The notes: a model not told the origin generated them from the sequence alone. A stretch of DNA of 49,691 bases from Clostridia bacterium (GCA_029099685.1 JAQXOO010000017.1:1-49691), one strand, 5' to 3'; numbered from the stretch's first letter, positions 40,570 through 49,415 are shown. Numbers and translations: made by a program.

Positions 40570-40628
40570 AGGTTCCTTTCCGGCAGGGTAAGGCTGGCCC
40601 CCCGCCAGACATGGCTGTGGATTTTTAC

Positions 40629-40670
40629 AAAAAAAGGCCCTGTCAGACCCCCAAAAGGGCATAACAGGGC
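40629..40670 (-). terminator. Riboswitch-controlled terminator before ribU
   Basis: On the minus strand GCCCTGT ... ACAGGGC is followed by CTTTTTTTG. This is the expression platform of the FMN riboswitch and ends the transcript when FMN is bound. Confidence 0.8.
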
Positions 40671-40688
40671 GCAGCTTTGCAAAGCCAT

Positions 40689-40800
40689 ATCTTCTTCCAT
40701 CCAGACTATACTGTCGGTCCCGGAGTTGCACCGGGTCAGCCTCCCGCGGGAGGGTCGCGGACTTTACCGCCGGTGGGGAATCACACCCCGCCCTGAAGAT
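40689..40800 (-). promoter_or_regulatory. FMN riboswitch (RFN element)
   Basis: The minus strand begins ATCTTCAGGGCGGGGTG, contains GATTCCCCACCGGCGGTA and GGCTGACCCGGTGCAA, and ends GTCTGGATGGAAGAAGAT. These are the invariant blocks of the RFN element with closing stem P1 (ATCTTC / GAAGAT). It senses flavin mononucleotide and switches off ribU. Confidence 0.95.
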
Positions 40801-40811
40801 TTAACGGCTAT

Positions 40812-40840
40812 ACCATAGCACACCGGGCAGCGGTTGTCAA
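40812..40840 (-). promoter_or_regulatory. Promoter of the riboswitch-ribU transcript
   Basis: Minus strand TTGACA, 17 bases, TATGGT, starting transcription just before the riboswitch. Confidence 0.75.
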
Positions 40841-40894
40841 CCCCCGCCGGCGGCGAAAAAAGCGGCCGCGGAAAACCCATTGCGGGGCGGGCGG

Positions 40895-41998
40895 TCACAC
40901 CGCCTGTCCCCGGAAATACACCCGGCGGATGCGCCAGTCACCGCCGCACAGCACCAGGTCGGCGTCCCGGCCCGGGGCGACGGCGCCGCAGACCTCCTCC
41001 AGCCCGGCGCTTTTGGCCGGGACGGCGGTGGCCGCGGCCACCGCCTGCTCCTCGGGCACGCCCGCCCGGATGAGGTTCACCATGCCCTCCCAGGCAAAGG
41101 TCACCGACCCCGCCAGGGTCCCGTCGGAAAGGGTGGCCCGGGGGCCATGCACGGTGACCGCCTGGCCCCCCAGGCTGTACTGTCCGTCCGCCAGGCCGCA
41201 GGCCGCCATAGAATCGGAGATCACCATTCCCCGGTCTCCCAGGGCCTGAAAGGCCGCCTTCAGCACGGCTTTGTGGATATGGACGCCGTCGCAGATCACC
41301 TCCGCCAGGCAATCCCCCGCCAGGGCGGCCCCTGCCAGCCCCGGCTCCCGGTGGTGCAGGCCGGTCATGGCGTTGAACAGGTGGGTCACCTGGGTGGCCC
41401 CGGCGGCAAAGCCCCTTTGCGCGTCCTCATAGGTAGCCGGGGTGTGGGCAAGGCTCACCCGCCGGGTCCGGGACAGGGCGGAAATAAAGTCCTCCGCCCC
41501 CGCCAGGCAGGGGTCCGCCGCCACCACCCGGATGGCGCCGCCGGAGGCTTCGTCCAGGGCGTCAAAAAAGGCCGGGTCGATGGGGGAAAGGAAGCGGGCG
41601 TCGTGGGCGCCCTTTTTCTCCGGGCCGAAAAACGGCCCCTCCAGATAGATGCCCCGGATGGGCAGGTCCCCCGCCCGGACAGCCCCGCCGCAGCGGGCGG
41701 CGGCCTCCAGCATCAGGGGCCGGGGATTGGTCATCAGGGTAGCCAGCACGGCGGTGACGCCGTGGCGCAGGTAGCAGCGGCACATGGCCCGGAGCTGCTC
41801 CTCTCCGGCGTGGTCAAAGTCAAAGCCCCCGCAGCCGTGGGTATGGATGTCCACCAGCCCGGGCAAAAGGCGCAGGCCGCTGCAGTCCTCTCCGGGGCCC
41901 AGGTCGGGCCCCACGGCGGCGATCTTCCCGTTTTCCACGGCCACGTCGGCCGCCGCGAAGCGGTTTTCCAGAAAGACCAGGGCGTTTTTCAGGATCAT
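40895..41998 (-). CDS. nagA: N-acetylglucosamine-6-phosphate deacetylase
   Basis: Converts GlcNAc-6-phosphate to glucosamine-6-phosphate and acetate, a step in amino-sugar use and wall recycling. The amidohydrolase-fold protein has 367 residues with LLPGLVDIHTHGCGGFDF (~45-62), RGIYLEGPFFGPEKKGAH (metal Glu, ~118), AHTPATYEDA (His), THLFNAMTGLHHREPG, VICDGVHIH and ISDSMAACG with the catalytic Asp (~265). GGGGAGG precedes the ATG. It lies 15 bases after pepT; no nagB is adjacent. Confidence 0.93.
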   Translation of the reverse strand: MILKNALVFLENRFAAADVAVENGKIAAVGPDLGPGEDCSGLRLLPGLVDIHTHGCGGFDFDHAGEEQLRAMCRCYLRHGVTAVLATLMTNPRPLMLEAAARCGGAVRAGDLPIRGIYLEGPFFGPEKKGAHDARFLSPIDPAFFDALDEASGGAIRVVAADPCLAGAEDFISALSRTRRVSLAHTPATYEDAQRGFAAGATQVTHLFNAMTGLHHREPGLAGAALAGDCLAEVICDGVHIHKAVLKAAFQALGDRGMVISDSMAACGLADGQYSLGGQAVTVHGPRATLSDGTLAGSVTFAWEGMVNLIRAGVPEEQAVAAATAVPAKSAGLEEVCGAVAPGRDADLVLCGGDWRIRRVYFRGQAV

Positions 41999-42013
41999 GG
42001 ACAGGTCCTCCCC

Positions 42014-43237
42014 TTACCGGGCGGAATACAGCGCCACCAGGTTCTTCATGCATTCCACCGCCTGGTCCATCTCCTCCACGCAGCAATATTCCAGCTTGCC
42101 GTGGTAGTTGCCGCCGCCGGTGCCCAGGTTGGGACAGGGCAGCCCCATGAAGGACAGGCGGGCGCCGTCGGTGCCGCCCCGGATGGGCACGGCCGCAGGC
42201 TCCGCACCGGTGCGGCGGATGGCCTCGAAGGCGTTGTCCACCAGATGCCGGTGCCGGGCGATCTGCTCCGCCATGTTCTGATAAGAATCCCGGATGGTCA
42301 GGGACACGGTGCCCGCGCCGTACCGGGCGTTGAGGAACTCCGCCGCCCGGAGGGCCTCGGCCTTCTTGTCCGCCAGCTTCCGGGCGTCATGGTCCCGGAG
42401 GATGTACCGCATGGAACAGTGCTCCACATCGCCGCTCATCTCCGTCAGGTGGAAGAAGCCTTCATACCCCTCGGTGAACTCGGGCTTCTGCTCCGGAGGC
42501 AGCAGCCGCTCAAACTCCATGCCGATGGTCATGGCGTTTTTCATCCGGCCCTTGGCGGAGCCGGGATGGATGTTTTTGCCGGCGATGTCCACCTTGAGAG
42601 AGGCGGCGTTGAAGTTTTCATACTCCAGCTCGCCGTAGGCGCCGCCGTCCAGGGTGTAGGCGAAATCCGCGCCGAAGCCGCTGACGTCGAACAGGTCCGC
42701 CCCCCGGCCGATCTCCTCATCGGGGGTAAAGGCCACCTGCACCGGGCCGTGCTTGAAGTCCGGGTGGTCCCGCAGCCATTCCGCCAGGGTGAGGATCTCG
42801 GCGATGCCCGCCTTGTCATCGGCGCCCAGCAGGGTGGTGCCGTCGGTGACTACCAGGCTCTTGCCCCGGCAGCGCAGCAGCTCGGGGAACTCTTTGGGCG
42901 AGAGCACCGCGCCGCTTCCGTTGAGCACGATGTCGCCGCCGTCGTAATGTTCCACCACCCGGGCCTTGACGCCGGCCGAGGGCACGTCATCCACCACGTC
43001 CATGTGGGCAATGAAGCCCAGGACCGTGCCGCTGTAGCCGGGGATATTGCCGGGGACGGTGCCGTACAGATACCCGTTTCCGTCCAGCCGGACGTTTTCC
43101 AGGCCCAGGGACCGCATCTCCTGTTCCAGCACGCGGGCGAACACCCGCTGCTTTTCGGTGCTGGGACAGGTCTCGGAATTGCCGTCGGAGGCGGTGTCAT
43201 AGGTAACATAGTTCAGCAGTCTTTCATAGGGACGCAT
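42014..43237 (-). CDS. pepT: Peptidase T (tripeptidase, M20B)
   Basis: Zinc aminopeptidase releasing the N-terminal residue from tripeptides in the cytoplasm. The 407-residue protein starts YERLLNYVTYDTASD, then shows GFIAHMDVVDD (zinc His and Asp, ~77), LLGADDKAGIAEI (bridging Asp, ~138), FTPDEEIGRGAD (catalytic and metal Glu, ~172) and PIRGGTDGARLSFMGLPCPN near the C-terminus. All M20 catalytic positions are present. GGAGG lies before the ATG. It is in a minus-strand run with the lipoprotein gene upstream and nagA downstream. Confidence 0.95.
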   Translation of the reverse strand: MRPYERLLNYVTYDTASDGNSETCPSTEKQRVFARVLEQEMRSLGLENVRLDGNGYLYGTVPGNIPGYSGTVLGFIAHMDVVDDVPSAGVKARVVEHYDGGDIVLNGSGAVLSPKEFPELLRCRGKSLVVTDGTTLLGADDKAGIAEILTLAEWLRDHPDFKHGPVQVAFTPDEEIGRGADLFDVSGFGADFAYTLDGGAYGELEYENFNAASLKVDIAGKNIHPGSAKGRMKNAMTIGMEFERLLPPEQKPEFTEGYEGFFHLTEMSGDVEHCSMRYILRDHDARKLADKKAEALRAAEFLNARYGAGTVSLTIRDSYQNMAEQIARHRHLVDNAFEAIRRTGAEPAAVPIRGGTDGARLSFMGLPCPNLGTGGGNYHGKLEYCCVEEMDQAVECMKNLVALYSAR

Positions 43238-43288
43238 GAGGGGGACCTCCTTTAATGATTTTCAGTTGTGGGGGTGAAGGCCGGGCGG

Positions 43289-44098
43289 TCAGCCCAGCTC
43301 CAGCATCTTTCGATAGGCAGACAGGCTGATGGGGATGGAATAGCGGTTGGCGTCTTTATTGTTCAGCTGAAAGGGCTGGGTGTAGAACACAAAGCCCTCA
43401 CCGGTGAGGGCGTAGCTGTCGGAAAATTCCTCCAGGGTGCGCTTTTCCGGGTTGGTGACCTGCACGCCGTTGTCCCCGCACCACTGCAGGATGTCCGCCA
43501 GCAGCATGGGGGCCGCGGTCTCATAGTCGCTGCCCAAAAGGGCCTCCAGCGTCAGCCTCCAGCCGTTGTCCAGCAAAAAGACCTGGGCCTGGGAATACTG
43601 CTCGGCCTGGCCGTTTTCGCAGACGGAAAAATCGCACTGCACGCACAGGTACCCCTCGGGCGCCTGGGGAAGCTGGTAGCTGATGTTCACAAAAAAGCGC
43701 TTGTCGGCTTCGGTGACGGTGTCCCAGTCGGGGCCGTAGGCCTCCTTGGCAGAGGTGAACAGGCTGTCGGCGTCCTGGTTCAGTCCCGCCAGCTCGTTCT
43801 GATAATATTCATTGATGCGGGTAAAGCTCTGGGCCTTTTGGCCGTTTTTTGAAAAATACGGGAAGCGCACCTGGTATTCCGCCAGGGTGACACCGGCGCT
43901 GTTCACCAGCAGCCTGCTGAACTGCAGGTCGGTCTGCAGGGCCTCCCGGGGGTCCGCCCGGGACTGGTTTTCCAGCTTGGCGGCCTCGGCGGCCTGCTGG
44001 GCCGCCTGCTGCTCCTCCGGCGTGGTAAAGGGCATGGCGCTGCAGCCGCACAGCAGGGCCAGGGCCAGCAGCAGGGGGATGATTCGGGTGAGTTTCAT
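43289..44098 (-). CDS. Lipoprotein with DUF3298/RsiV-like domain
   Basis: A secreted lipoprotein of 269 residues. The signal peptide MKLTRIIPLLLALALLCGC ends in a lipobox (Cys 19), and a Gln/Ala/Glu-rich linker follows to ~50. The mature domain includes INEYYQNELAGL (~100), YDFSV-like CDFSVCENG and TLEALLGSDYETAAPMLLADI (~180). Its C-terminus (EGFVFYTQPFQLNNKDANRYSIPIS) resembles the DUF3298 end EGLVFYFNPYEIAPYAxG, a domain found in the anti-sigma factor RsiV and lipoproteins that bind lysozyme-like ligands. No sigma factor gene is adjacent. The start at 44098 has AAGGAG upstream. Confidence 0.75.
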   Translation of the reverse strand: MKLTRIIPLLLALALLCGCSAMPFTTPEEQQAAQQAAEAAKLENQSRADPREALQTDLQFSRLLVNSAGVTLAEYQVRFPYFSKNGQKAQSFTRINEYYQNELAGLNQDADSLFTSAKEAYGPDWDTVTEADKRFFVNISYQLPQAPEGYLCVQCDFSVCENGQAEQYSQAQVFLLDNGWRLTLEALLGSDYETAAPMLLADILQWCGDNGVQVTNPEKRTLEEFSDSYALTGEGFVFYTQPFQLNNKDANRYSIPISLSAYRKMLELG

Positions 44099-44151
44099 AG
44101 AGATGCTCCTTGTTGTTTCCGGCGGGCGGAGACGCCCGCATTCTCGTTCCA

Positions 44152-44180
44152 AAGATACCAAAAAATCCGCCGCAAGTCAA
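44152..44180 (-). promoter_or_regulatory. Promoter of the lipoprotein-pepT-nagA run
   Basis: Minus strand TTGACT, 17 bases, TATCTT, about 54 bases before the lipoprotein start. Confidence 0.6.
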
Positions 44181-44241
44181 TCTTTCGGCTTGTTTCACCG
44201 GGCTTTCAGGGAGAATTTACATTTGGGGCAGGCTGTTTTCC

Positions 44242-44270
44242 TTGACAACCGGGCGGATTTATTGTACCAT
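44242..44270 (+). promoter_or_regulatory. Promoter of the M23 endopeptidase gene
   Basis: TTGACA, 17 bases, TACCAT, roughly 70 bases before the start codon. Confidence 0.65.
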
Positions 44271-44276
44271 ACCCTC

Positions 44277-44293
44277 TGTAACTAATTTGTAAT
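44277..44293 (+). promoter_or_regulatory. WalR (YycF)-type box at the M23 gene
   Basis: TGTAAC-TAATT-TGTAAT fits the WalR consensus TGT(A/T)A(A/T/C)-N5-TGT(A/T)A(A/T/C) exactly. It begins 7 bases after the -10, at about the transcription start, a position more typical of repression than activation. The gene's product, a cell-wall endopeptidase, is the type of target WalRK controls. Confidence 0.55.
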
Positions 44294-44338
44294 CATTGTT
44301 TGAATTTTTCACTGTTTCATCCGTAGAAAGGATCTTTC

Positions 44339-46006
44339 ATGCTTTTTGCCGATTCTTATGTGCTGCCCCGGAAGCGGGCCGGCGGGCGCCGTCACGGCCG
44401 CCGCCGCTGGGTCAAGCTGCGGGTTCACGCCAGGCGCCTGGCCAACATCGGCGCCAACGCCTCCGAGCTGCGGGGGCTGGTGGGGGGCGCGGCCCGGGTC
44501 TGCAGCTGGCTTTTGTGGTTTTTGTGGCTGCTGTGGAGCCTGGTGCTCCGGGGCTGGAACCGGGTGTACCGGTTCGGCTGCCGCCTGCTGGACGGCTTTT
44601 TGGACTGGCTGCGGGCCCAGGACCGGGTGCGCTGGGAGCTGTATCAGCACTATACCCATCTGAAAAGCCTGACCCACCGCCGCCAGCGGGGCCGCACCGC
44701 CCCCATTCTGCTGATGGCCAGCGCCACCGTTCTGATCATTTCCGCCTGCTATTTCGGCCTGGGCTTCCAGGTCCGGCTGGACGGCCAGCCCATCGGCTAT
44801 GTGGAGGACCGCTCCCAGGTGGATGCGCTGGTGGAGCGGGTGGAGGAGCGCCTTTCGGCCTATCTGGGGGTGCCCTACAGCCTGGAGGCCGATTTTTCCT
44901 ATTCCATGCGCTATATGGACCGGACGGACCCGCTGGACGAGGAGCTGCTGGAGCAGTGGCTGTTCGCCTCGGTGGGTGATGTGAGCCGCCGCTATGTGCT
45001 GACGGTGGACGGCGAGACCATCGGCGCCTGCCAGAGCAAGACCGCCCTGGAGCTGATGCTGCGCCGCATCCTGCTGGACAGCGCCGGCAACGCCACCCAG
45101 GTGAACACCTCCTTCGTCAACGATGTGCGCATCACCGAGACCACCTCCTCCGCCGCGGCGCTGGTGCCCCTGGCGGACATGGAGGCCCGGCTCACCGCCA
45201 ACAAAACCGAGACCCAGACCTATACCGTCCAGTCCGGTGACACGGTGAGCGCCATCGGCCTGCGGTACGATATGAAGGTCAGCGAGATCAAGGCCCTCAA
45301 CCCCGGGCTGAACGAGGCCAGGATCCACGTGGGCCAGCAGCTCACCCTGTCCGCCGCCGTGCCCTACCTGTCGGTGCAGCAAACGGTCACCGAGGCCTAT
45401 ACCCAGGTCATCCCCTATGAGACCGTGATCCAGTACGACGACACCATGTATAAAAACAAGAGCAAGATCACCGTGCAAGGCGTCAACGGCTCCGCGGACG
45501 TGGTGGCCGATGTCACCTATGTCAACGGCGTGGAGACCGGCAGGGAGATCATCAGCTACGTGGTCACCGCCGAGCCGGTGAACGCCGTCAAAGTGGTGGG
45601 CAGCAAGCCTCTGCCTCGGACCATGGCCACCGGCAACTTCATCAAGCCCAGCAACGGCACGTTCTCCTCCGGTTACGGCACCCGCCGCTCTTTGGGTGAC
45701 TTCCACACCGGCGTGGACTTCGCCGGGGCGAAGGGCACCAGCATCTGGGCCGCCGACGGCGGCGTGGTCACCCACGCCGGCTGGAAGGGCAACTACGGCT
45801 ACTGCGTCATCATCAATCACCAGAACGGCTACACCACCCTGTACGCCCACTGCAGCAAGCTGCTGGTGAAGGTGGGCGACAAGGTGGCCCAGGGGGACAT
45901 CATCGCAAAGGTGGGCAACACCGGCCGCTCCTTCGGCGCCCATGTCCACTTTGAGATCAAATACAACGGCAAGACCCAGAACCCGCTGAATTATATTAAC
46001 AAATAA
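44339..46006 (+). CDS. Membrane-anchored LysM-G5-M23 endopeptidase
   Basis: Peptidoglycan endopeptidase of 555 residues. A basic N-terminus (RKRAGGRRHGRRR) and a hydrophobic patch (~52-66) precede one clear helix (~122-143, TAPILLMASATVLIISACYF). The external part has a LysM domain (~294-337, YTVQSGDTVSAIGLRYDMK), a G5 domain (~350-425, IPYETVIQYDD, VNGVETGREIISY) and an M23 LytM domain (~440-550) with HTGVDF (zinc His/Asp), LYAHCSK and GAHVHFEI (zinc His). GAAAGGA precedes the ATG. A WalR-type box lies at its promoter, suggesting control by wall stress or growth. Confidence 0.92.
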   Translation: MLFADSYVLPRKRAGGRRHGRRRWVKLRVHARRLANIGANASELRGLVGGAARVCSWLLWFLWLLWSLVLRGWNRVYRFGCRLLDGFLDWLRAQDRVRWELYQHYTHLKSLTHRRQRGRTAPILLMASATVLIISACYFGLGFQVRLDGQPIGYVEDRSQVDALVERVEERLSAYLGVPYSLEADFSYSMRYMDRTDPLDEELLEQWLFASVGDVSRRYVLTVDGETIGACQSKTALELMLRRILLDSAGNATQVNTSFVNDVRITETTSSAAALVPLADMEARLTANKTETQTYTVQSGDTVSAIGLRYDMKVSEIKALNPGLNEARIHVGQQLTLSAAVPYLSVQQTVTEAYTQVIPYETVIQYDDTMYKNKSKITVQGVNGSADVVADVTYVNGVETGREIISYVVTAEPVNAVKVVGSKPLPRTMATGNFIKPSNGTFSSGYGTRRSLGDFHTGVDFAGAKGTSIWAADGGVVTHAGWKGNYGYCVIINHQNGYTTLYAHCSKLLVKVGDKVAQGDIIAKVGNTGRSFGAHVHFEIKYNGKTQNPLNYINK

Positions 46007-46012
46007 CCGCAG

Positions 46013-46041
46013 GACCGCCCCTCCGGGGGCGGTCTTTTTTT
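46013..46041 (+). terminator. Intrinsic terminator after the M23 gene
   Basis: GACCGCCCC / GGGGCGGTC with a 4-base loop and seven T. Confidence 0.85.
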
Positions 46042-46186
46042 GTTTTCCCCGCCGGTTTCCACTTGTTTACATAAAATTTTTAAAGTTTCTTCAAATTTTA
46101 CGTGCATTTGAGGAACACTTGTGCTATGATTAATCCTGTATAAATTCGTTCCGTTGAAATACGTGCAGAAAGAGGAGGACGCACCC

Positions 46187-46531
46187 ATGCGAATGGATAC
46201 CCAAAACGGCGTCATCGGCATCTCCAACGAGGTCGTCGCCTCGGTGGCCGGGACAGCCGCCGCAGCCTGCTTCGGCGTGCGGGGGATGGCCGCGCGGTCC
46301 GCGCTGGACGGTCTGGTCCGCCTGCTCAAACGGGAAAAGCAGACCCAGGGCGTCTGCGTCCGAAGCACGGCGGACGGCGTGGAGCTTGACCTGCACGTGG
46401 CGCTGGACAGCGGCGTCAACGTGCGGACCACCTGCCGCAACCTGCGGCATCAGGTACGGTACCAGGTGCAGCACACCTGCGGCGTTCCGGTGGGGACCAT
46501 CAACATTTACGTTGAGACTGTAAAAGCTTGA
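46187..46531 (+). CDS. Asp23/Gls24 family envelope stress response protein
   Basis: A 114-residue protein of the YloU/Asp23 family. It begins with NGVIGISNEVVASVAGTAAA, then GVRGMAARS and ends VRYQVQHTCGVPVGTINIYVETV, the usual family order. It sits 29 bases upstream of fakA, the widely conserved yloU-yloV pairing in Firmicutes. The start at 46187 has AGAGGAGGA 8 bases upstream; the frame is open a little further 5' without a ribosome site. A precise biochemical role is not established; relatives are membrane-associated and linked to envelope homeostasis. Confidence 0.88.
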   Translation: MRMDTQNGVIGISNEVVASVAGTAAAACFGVRGMAARSALDGLVRLLKREKQTQGVCVRSTADGVELDLHVALDSGVNVRTTCRNLRHQVRYQVQHTCGVPVGTINIYVETVKA

Positions 46532-46560
46532 CGCATCAATGTTAGGAGGCAAGAAGCAAT

Positions 46561-48216
46561 ATGGCGAAAATGATCGATGGCGAAGCCTATAAAGAAATGA
46601 TCCTGCAGGCCGCGGAAGCCGTGGCCGAGCGGGTGGAGGAAGTCAACGCCCTCAATGTGTTCCCGGTGCCCGACGGCGACACCGGCACCAATATGTCCAT
46701 GACCCTGAACAACGCGGCCGACGCGCTGAACAAGCTGGAAAACCCCACCCTGGGCCGCGCCCTGGAGGTCACCTCCAGCGCCCTGCTGCGGGGCGCCCGG
46801 GGCAATTCCGGCGTCATCACCTCCCTGCTGTTCCGTGGCATCGCAAAGGGCATGAAGGACGCCCGCACCGCCGACGGCGCCACCCTGGCCGAGGGCTTGC
46901 GGGAGGGCAGCGCCACCGCCTACAAGGCGGTGATGAAGCCCGCCGAGGGCACCATTCTCACCGTGTCCCGCATCGCCGGCGACGCGGCGGTGAAGGCCGC
47001 CAAAAAGACCCGGGACCCCGAGGCCGTGCTGGGCGCCGCCATCAAGGCCGCCAAAAAGGCGCTGGAGGAGACCACCAACCAGAACCCGGTGCTGAAAAAG
47101 GCCGGCGTGGTAGACGCGGGCGCTTACGGCTATCTGCTGATCCTGCAGGGCATGCAGGACGCCCTCAGCGGCACCATCACCCGCCTGGCCCGGAAGATCC
47201 CGGTGCCGGTGATCAACCCCGCCATGCCGGTAGAATCCGCCGACTTCTCCGCCTTTGACGAGGAGGAGATCAACTTTGACTACTGCACCGAGTTCATCTG
47301 CGCCCGGGAAAATCCCAAGGACCCCGATGACCTGCGGCAGTTTTTGCCCACCATCGGCGACTGCGTGGTGGTGGTGGAGGATGACGAGATCATCAAGGTC
47401 CACGTCCACACCAACGAGCCCCACCTGGCTCTGGGCGAGGCGCTGAAATACGGCCAGCTCATCACCGTCAAGGTGGAGAACATGGTCCAGCAGCACCGGC
47501 AGAAGGTGGCCGAGGAGGCCGAGGCCGGCATGGGCAAGCGGGAATACGCCGCGCCTGTCACCCGCTACGGCTTTGTGTCCGTGGCCGCCGGCGAGGGCGT
47601 CATGAATCTGTTCCGGGAGCTGGGCGCCGACAACGTGGTGGGCGGCGGCCAGACCATGAACCCCTCTACCGAAGACATCCTGCGTGCCATTGACCTGACC
47701 CCGGCGGAGATCGTTTTCGTCCTGCCCAACAACAAGAACATCATCATGGCCGGACAGCAGGCCGCCGCCCTCAGCGACAAGCAGGTGGTGGTGCTGCCCA
47801 CAAAGACCATCCCCCAGGGCATCTGCGCCATGCTGTCCTTTGACCACGACCTGGAGCCGGAGGAGAACCAGCAGAATATGGAGAGCGCCATCGCCGCCGT
47901 CCGCTCCGGCTCGGTGACCTATGCCGCCCGGGACAGCGAATTTGACGGCCGCCATATCCAGGAGGGCGACCACATGGCCCTGTCCGAAGGCAAGCTACTG
48001 TCCACCGGAAAGGACTTTTTCGCGGTGGTGGACGACCTGGCCCGGGAGCTGTGCAGGGGCGAATGCAACTTTATCACCATCATCTACGGCGAGGGCGCCG
48101 ACGAGGAACAGGCCCGCCAGGTGCGGGACATCTTTGCCGCCTGCGCCGGAGACGCGGAGATCAACGTGCTCTGCGGCGGACAGCCGGTCTACAGTTACCT
48201 GGTTTCCGTGGAATAA
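46561..48216 (+). CDS. fakA: Fatty acid kinase catalytic subunit FakA (DAK2/YloV)
   Basis: Phosphorylates fatty acids held by a FakB (DegV) protein, feeding exogenous fatty acids into phospholipids. The 551-residue protein has the N-terminal Dak2 ATP-binding domain with NALNVFPVPDGDTGTNMSMT (~30-49, Mg-binding aspartates) and LLRGARGNSGVITS (~75-88), then a middle domain and the C-terminal DegV-like DUF1949/FakA domain (~310-551) with VAAGEGVMNLFRELGAD and FVLPNNKNIIMAGQQAA. AGGAGG lies 12 bases before the ATG. FakB is not in the window. Confidence 0.92.
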   Translation: MAKMIDGEAYKEMILQAAEAVAERVEEVNALNVFPVPDGDTGTNMSMTLNNAADALNKLENPTLGRALEVTSSALLRGARGNSGVITSLLFRGIAKGMKDARTADGATLAEGLREGSATAYKAVMKPAEGTILTVSRIAGDAAVKAAKKTRDPEAVLGAAIKAAKKALEETTNQNPVLKKAGVVDAGAYGYLLILQGMQDALSGTITRLARKIPVPVINPAMPVESADFSAFDEEEINFDYCTEFICARENPKDPDDLRQFLPTIGDCVVVVEDDEIIKVHVHTNEPHLALGEALKYGQLITVKVENMVQQHRQKVAEEAEAGMGKREYAAPVTRYGFVSVAAGEGVMNLFRELGADNVVGGGQTMNPSTEDILRAIDLTPAEIVFVLPNNKNIIMAGQQAAALSDKQVVVLPTKTIPQGICAMLSFDHDLEPEENQQNMESAIAAVRSGSVTYAARDSEFDGRHIQEGDHMALSEGKLLSTGKDFFAVVDDLARELCRGECNFITIIYGEGADEEQARQVRDIFAACAGDAEINVLCGGQPVYSYLVSVE

Positions 48217-48285
48217 CGGCCCGGCCTGCTGTCCGGGAGCCTGCCGGGGATTCCCCGCAGGCCATAGATTTCCCTGTTTGACAAG

Positions 48286-48311
48286 CCGGGCGGCCCCGCG
48301 GGGCCGCCCGG
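48286..48311 (+). terminator. 26-base GC palindrome between fakA and epsC
   Basis: CCGGGCGGCCCC / GGGGCCGCCCGG is perfectly self-complementary around GC. No T run follows, so termination by itself is uncertain. Confidence 0.45.
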
Positions 48312-48353
48312 TTCGGACTTTCGGAAAATTTCGACAAAAAGGAGCGCTTTTCC

Positions 48354-49241
48354 ATGATCGAACAATGGCTGAGAGAACATACCGTCCCCACCGCCCAGGC
48401 CCTGGGGGAGATCACCCGTCAGACCGCCGGTGAGGGCGCCATCAGCGGCTACGGCATGAAAAGCAAGGTGCGGCGGCTCATCGACCTGCTGCGCTGCGCC
48501 ATGTATCCCAGCGTCTACCATGACGGCATCGTCCGCCCGGAATTCGTCCCCGCCCTGGTCACCGGAAAGCTGCAGGAGGCCGCGGCGCTGCTGTATGAGA
48601 TGTGCGCCAGCGTTATGACCGCCACCTGCCGGGAAGCCGCAAAGGGCGGCGCTGACTGCGACTGCTGCCGGGAAAAGGCCGACCGGGCCGTCTGTGACTT
48701 TATGGACAGCCTGTGCGGCATCGCCCGGGTGCTGAACACCGACATCATCGCCGCCTACGAGGGCGACCCCGCGGCCCGCTCCACCGAGGAGATTCTGCTG
48801 GCCTATCCCGCCTTCGAGGCCATCTCCATTTTCCGCCTGGCCCACCGGCTGTATGAGCTGCAGGTGCCCCTCATCCCCCGGATGATGACCGAGTACGCCC
48901 ACCAGCTCACCGGCATCGACATCCATCCCGGCGCCACCATCGGGGAGTATTTCTTCATCGACCACGGCACCGGCGTGGTCATCGGCGAGACCTGCATCAT
49001 CGGCCACCATGTGAAGCTGTACCAGGGCGTCACCCTGGGCGCCAAGAGCTTCGCCTGCGACGAGGATGGCAATCCGGTGAAGGGCGTTCACCGCCATCCC
49101 CATGTGGGCAACAACGTGGTGATTTATGCCGGAGCCACCATTCTGGGCGGTGACACCTACATCGGCGACGGCTGCACCATCGGCGGCAGCGTGTGGCTCA
49201 CCCGCTCTGTCCCCGCCGGCAGCACCGTTTATAACAAATAA
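48354..49241 (+). CDS. epsC: Serine O-acetyltransferase, EpsC type
   Basis: Makes O-acetylserine from serine and acetyl-CoA, the first step of cysteine synthesis. The 295-residue protein has an N-terminal helical domain (~1-165) with an unusual CDCCREK cysteine cluster near 103, then the left-handed β-helix (~185-290): GIDIHPGATIGEYFFIDHGT, GVVIGETCIIG and VKLYQGVTLGAKSF. The helical extension identifies the EpsC branch rather than classic CysE. A pair of histidines (HRHPHVGNNVVIYAGATILG) carries the active site loop. The start has AAAGGAG upstream. No cysK or T-box is adjacent. Confidence 0.93.
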   Translation: MIEQWLREHTVPTAQALGEITRQTAGEGAISGYGMKSKVRRLIDLLRCAMYPSVYHDGIVRPEFVPALVTGKLQEAAALLYEMCASVMTATCREAAKGGADCDCCREKADRAVCDFMDSLCGIARVLNTDIIAAYEGDPAARSTEEILLAYPAFEAISIFRLAHRLYELQVPLIPRMMTEYAHQLTGIDIHPGATIGEYFFIDHGTGVVIGETCIIGHHVKLYQGVTLGAKSFACDEDGNPVKGVHRHPHVGNNVVIYAGATILGGDTYIGDGCTIGGSVWLTRSVPAGSTVYNK

Positions 49242-49275
49242 CCCCCCAAGCCCCCGGAATTTTTGCAAAAACCTC

Positions 49276-49304
49276 TTTACAAATGCCGAAAGATTCGCTA
49301 TAAT
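49276..49304 (+). promoter_or_regulatory. Promoter of tRNA-Trp
   Basis: TTTACA, 17 bases, TATAAT, ending 31 bases before the mature tRNA. Confidence 0.8.
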
Positions 49305-49335
49305 AACAGAGCGCTCCCAATAGGGAACGCAGTAA

Positions 49336-49411
49336 AGGGGTATAGCTCAGTTGGTAGAGCAGCGGTCTCCAAAACCGCGTGCCGAGGGTTCAAGTCCTTC
49401 TGCCCCTGCCA
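49336..49411 (+). tRNA. tRNA-Trp (anticodon CCA)
   Basis: AGGGGTATAGCTCAGTTGG opens the acceptor and D arms; the anticodon arm is GCGGTCTCCAAAACCGC with CCA; the T arm is GAGGGTTCAAGTCCTTC; then TGCCCCT, G and an encoded CCA. All stems pair. Length 76 with CCA. Confidence 0.95.
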
Positions 49412-49415
49412 TGCC

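Noticed and set aside
40880-43255. A 791-codon open frame antisense to nagA and pepT
   Set aside because: Spans two well-supported enzymes and the gap between them, has no domain, and its composition is typical of the complement of GC-rich genes.
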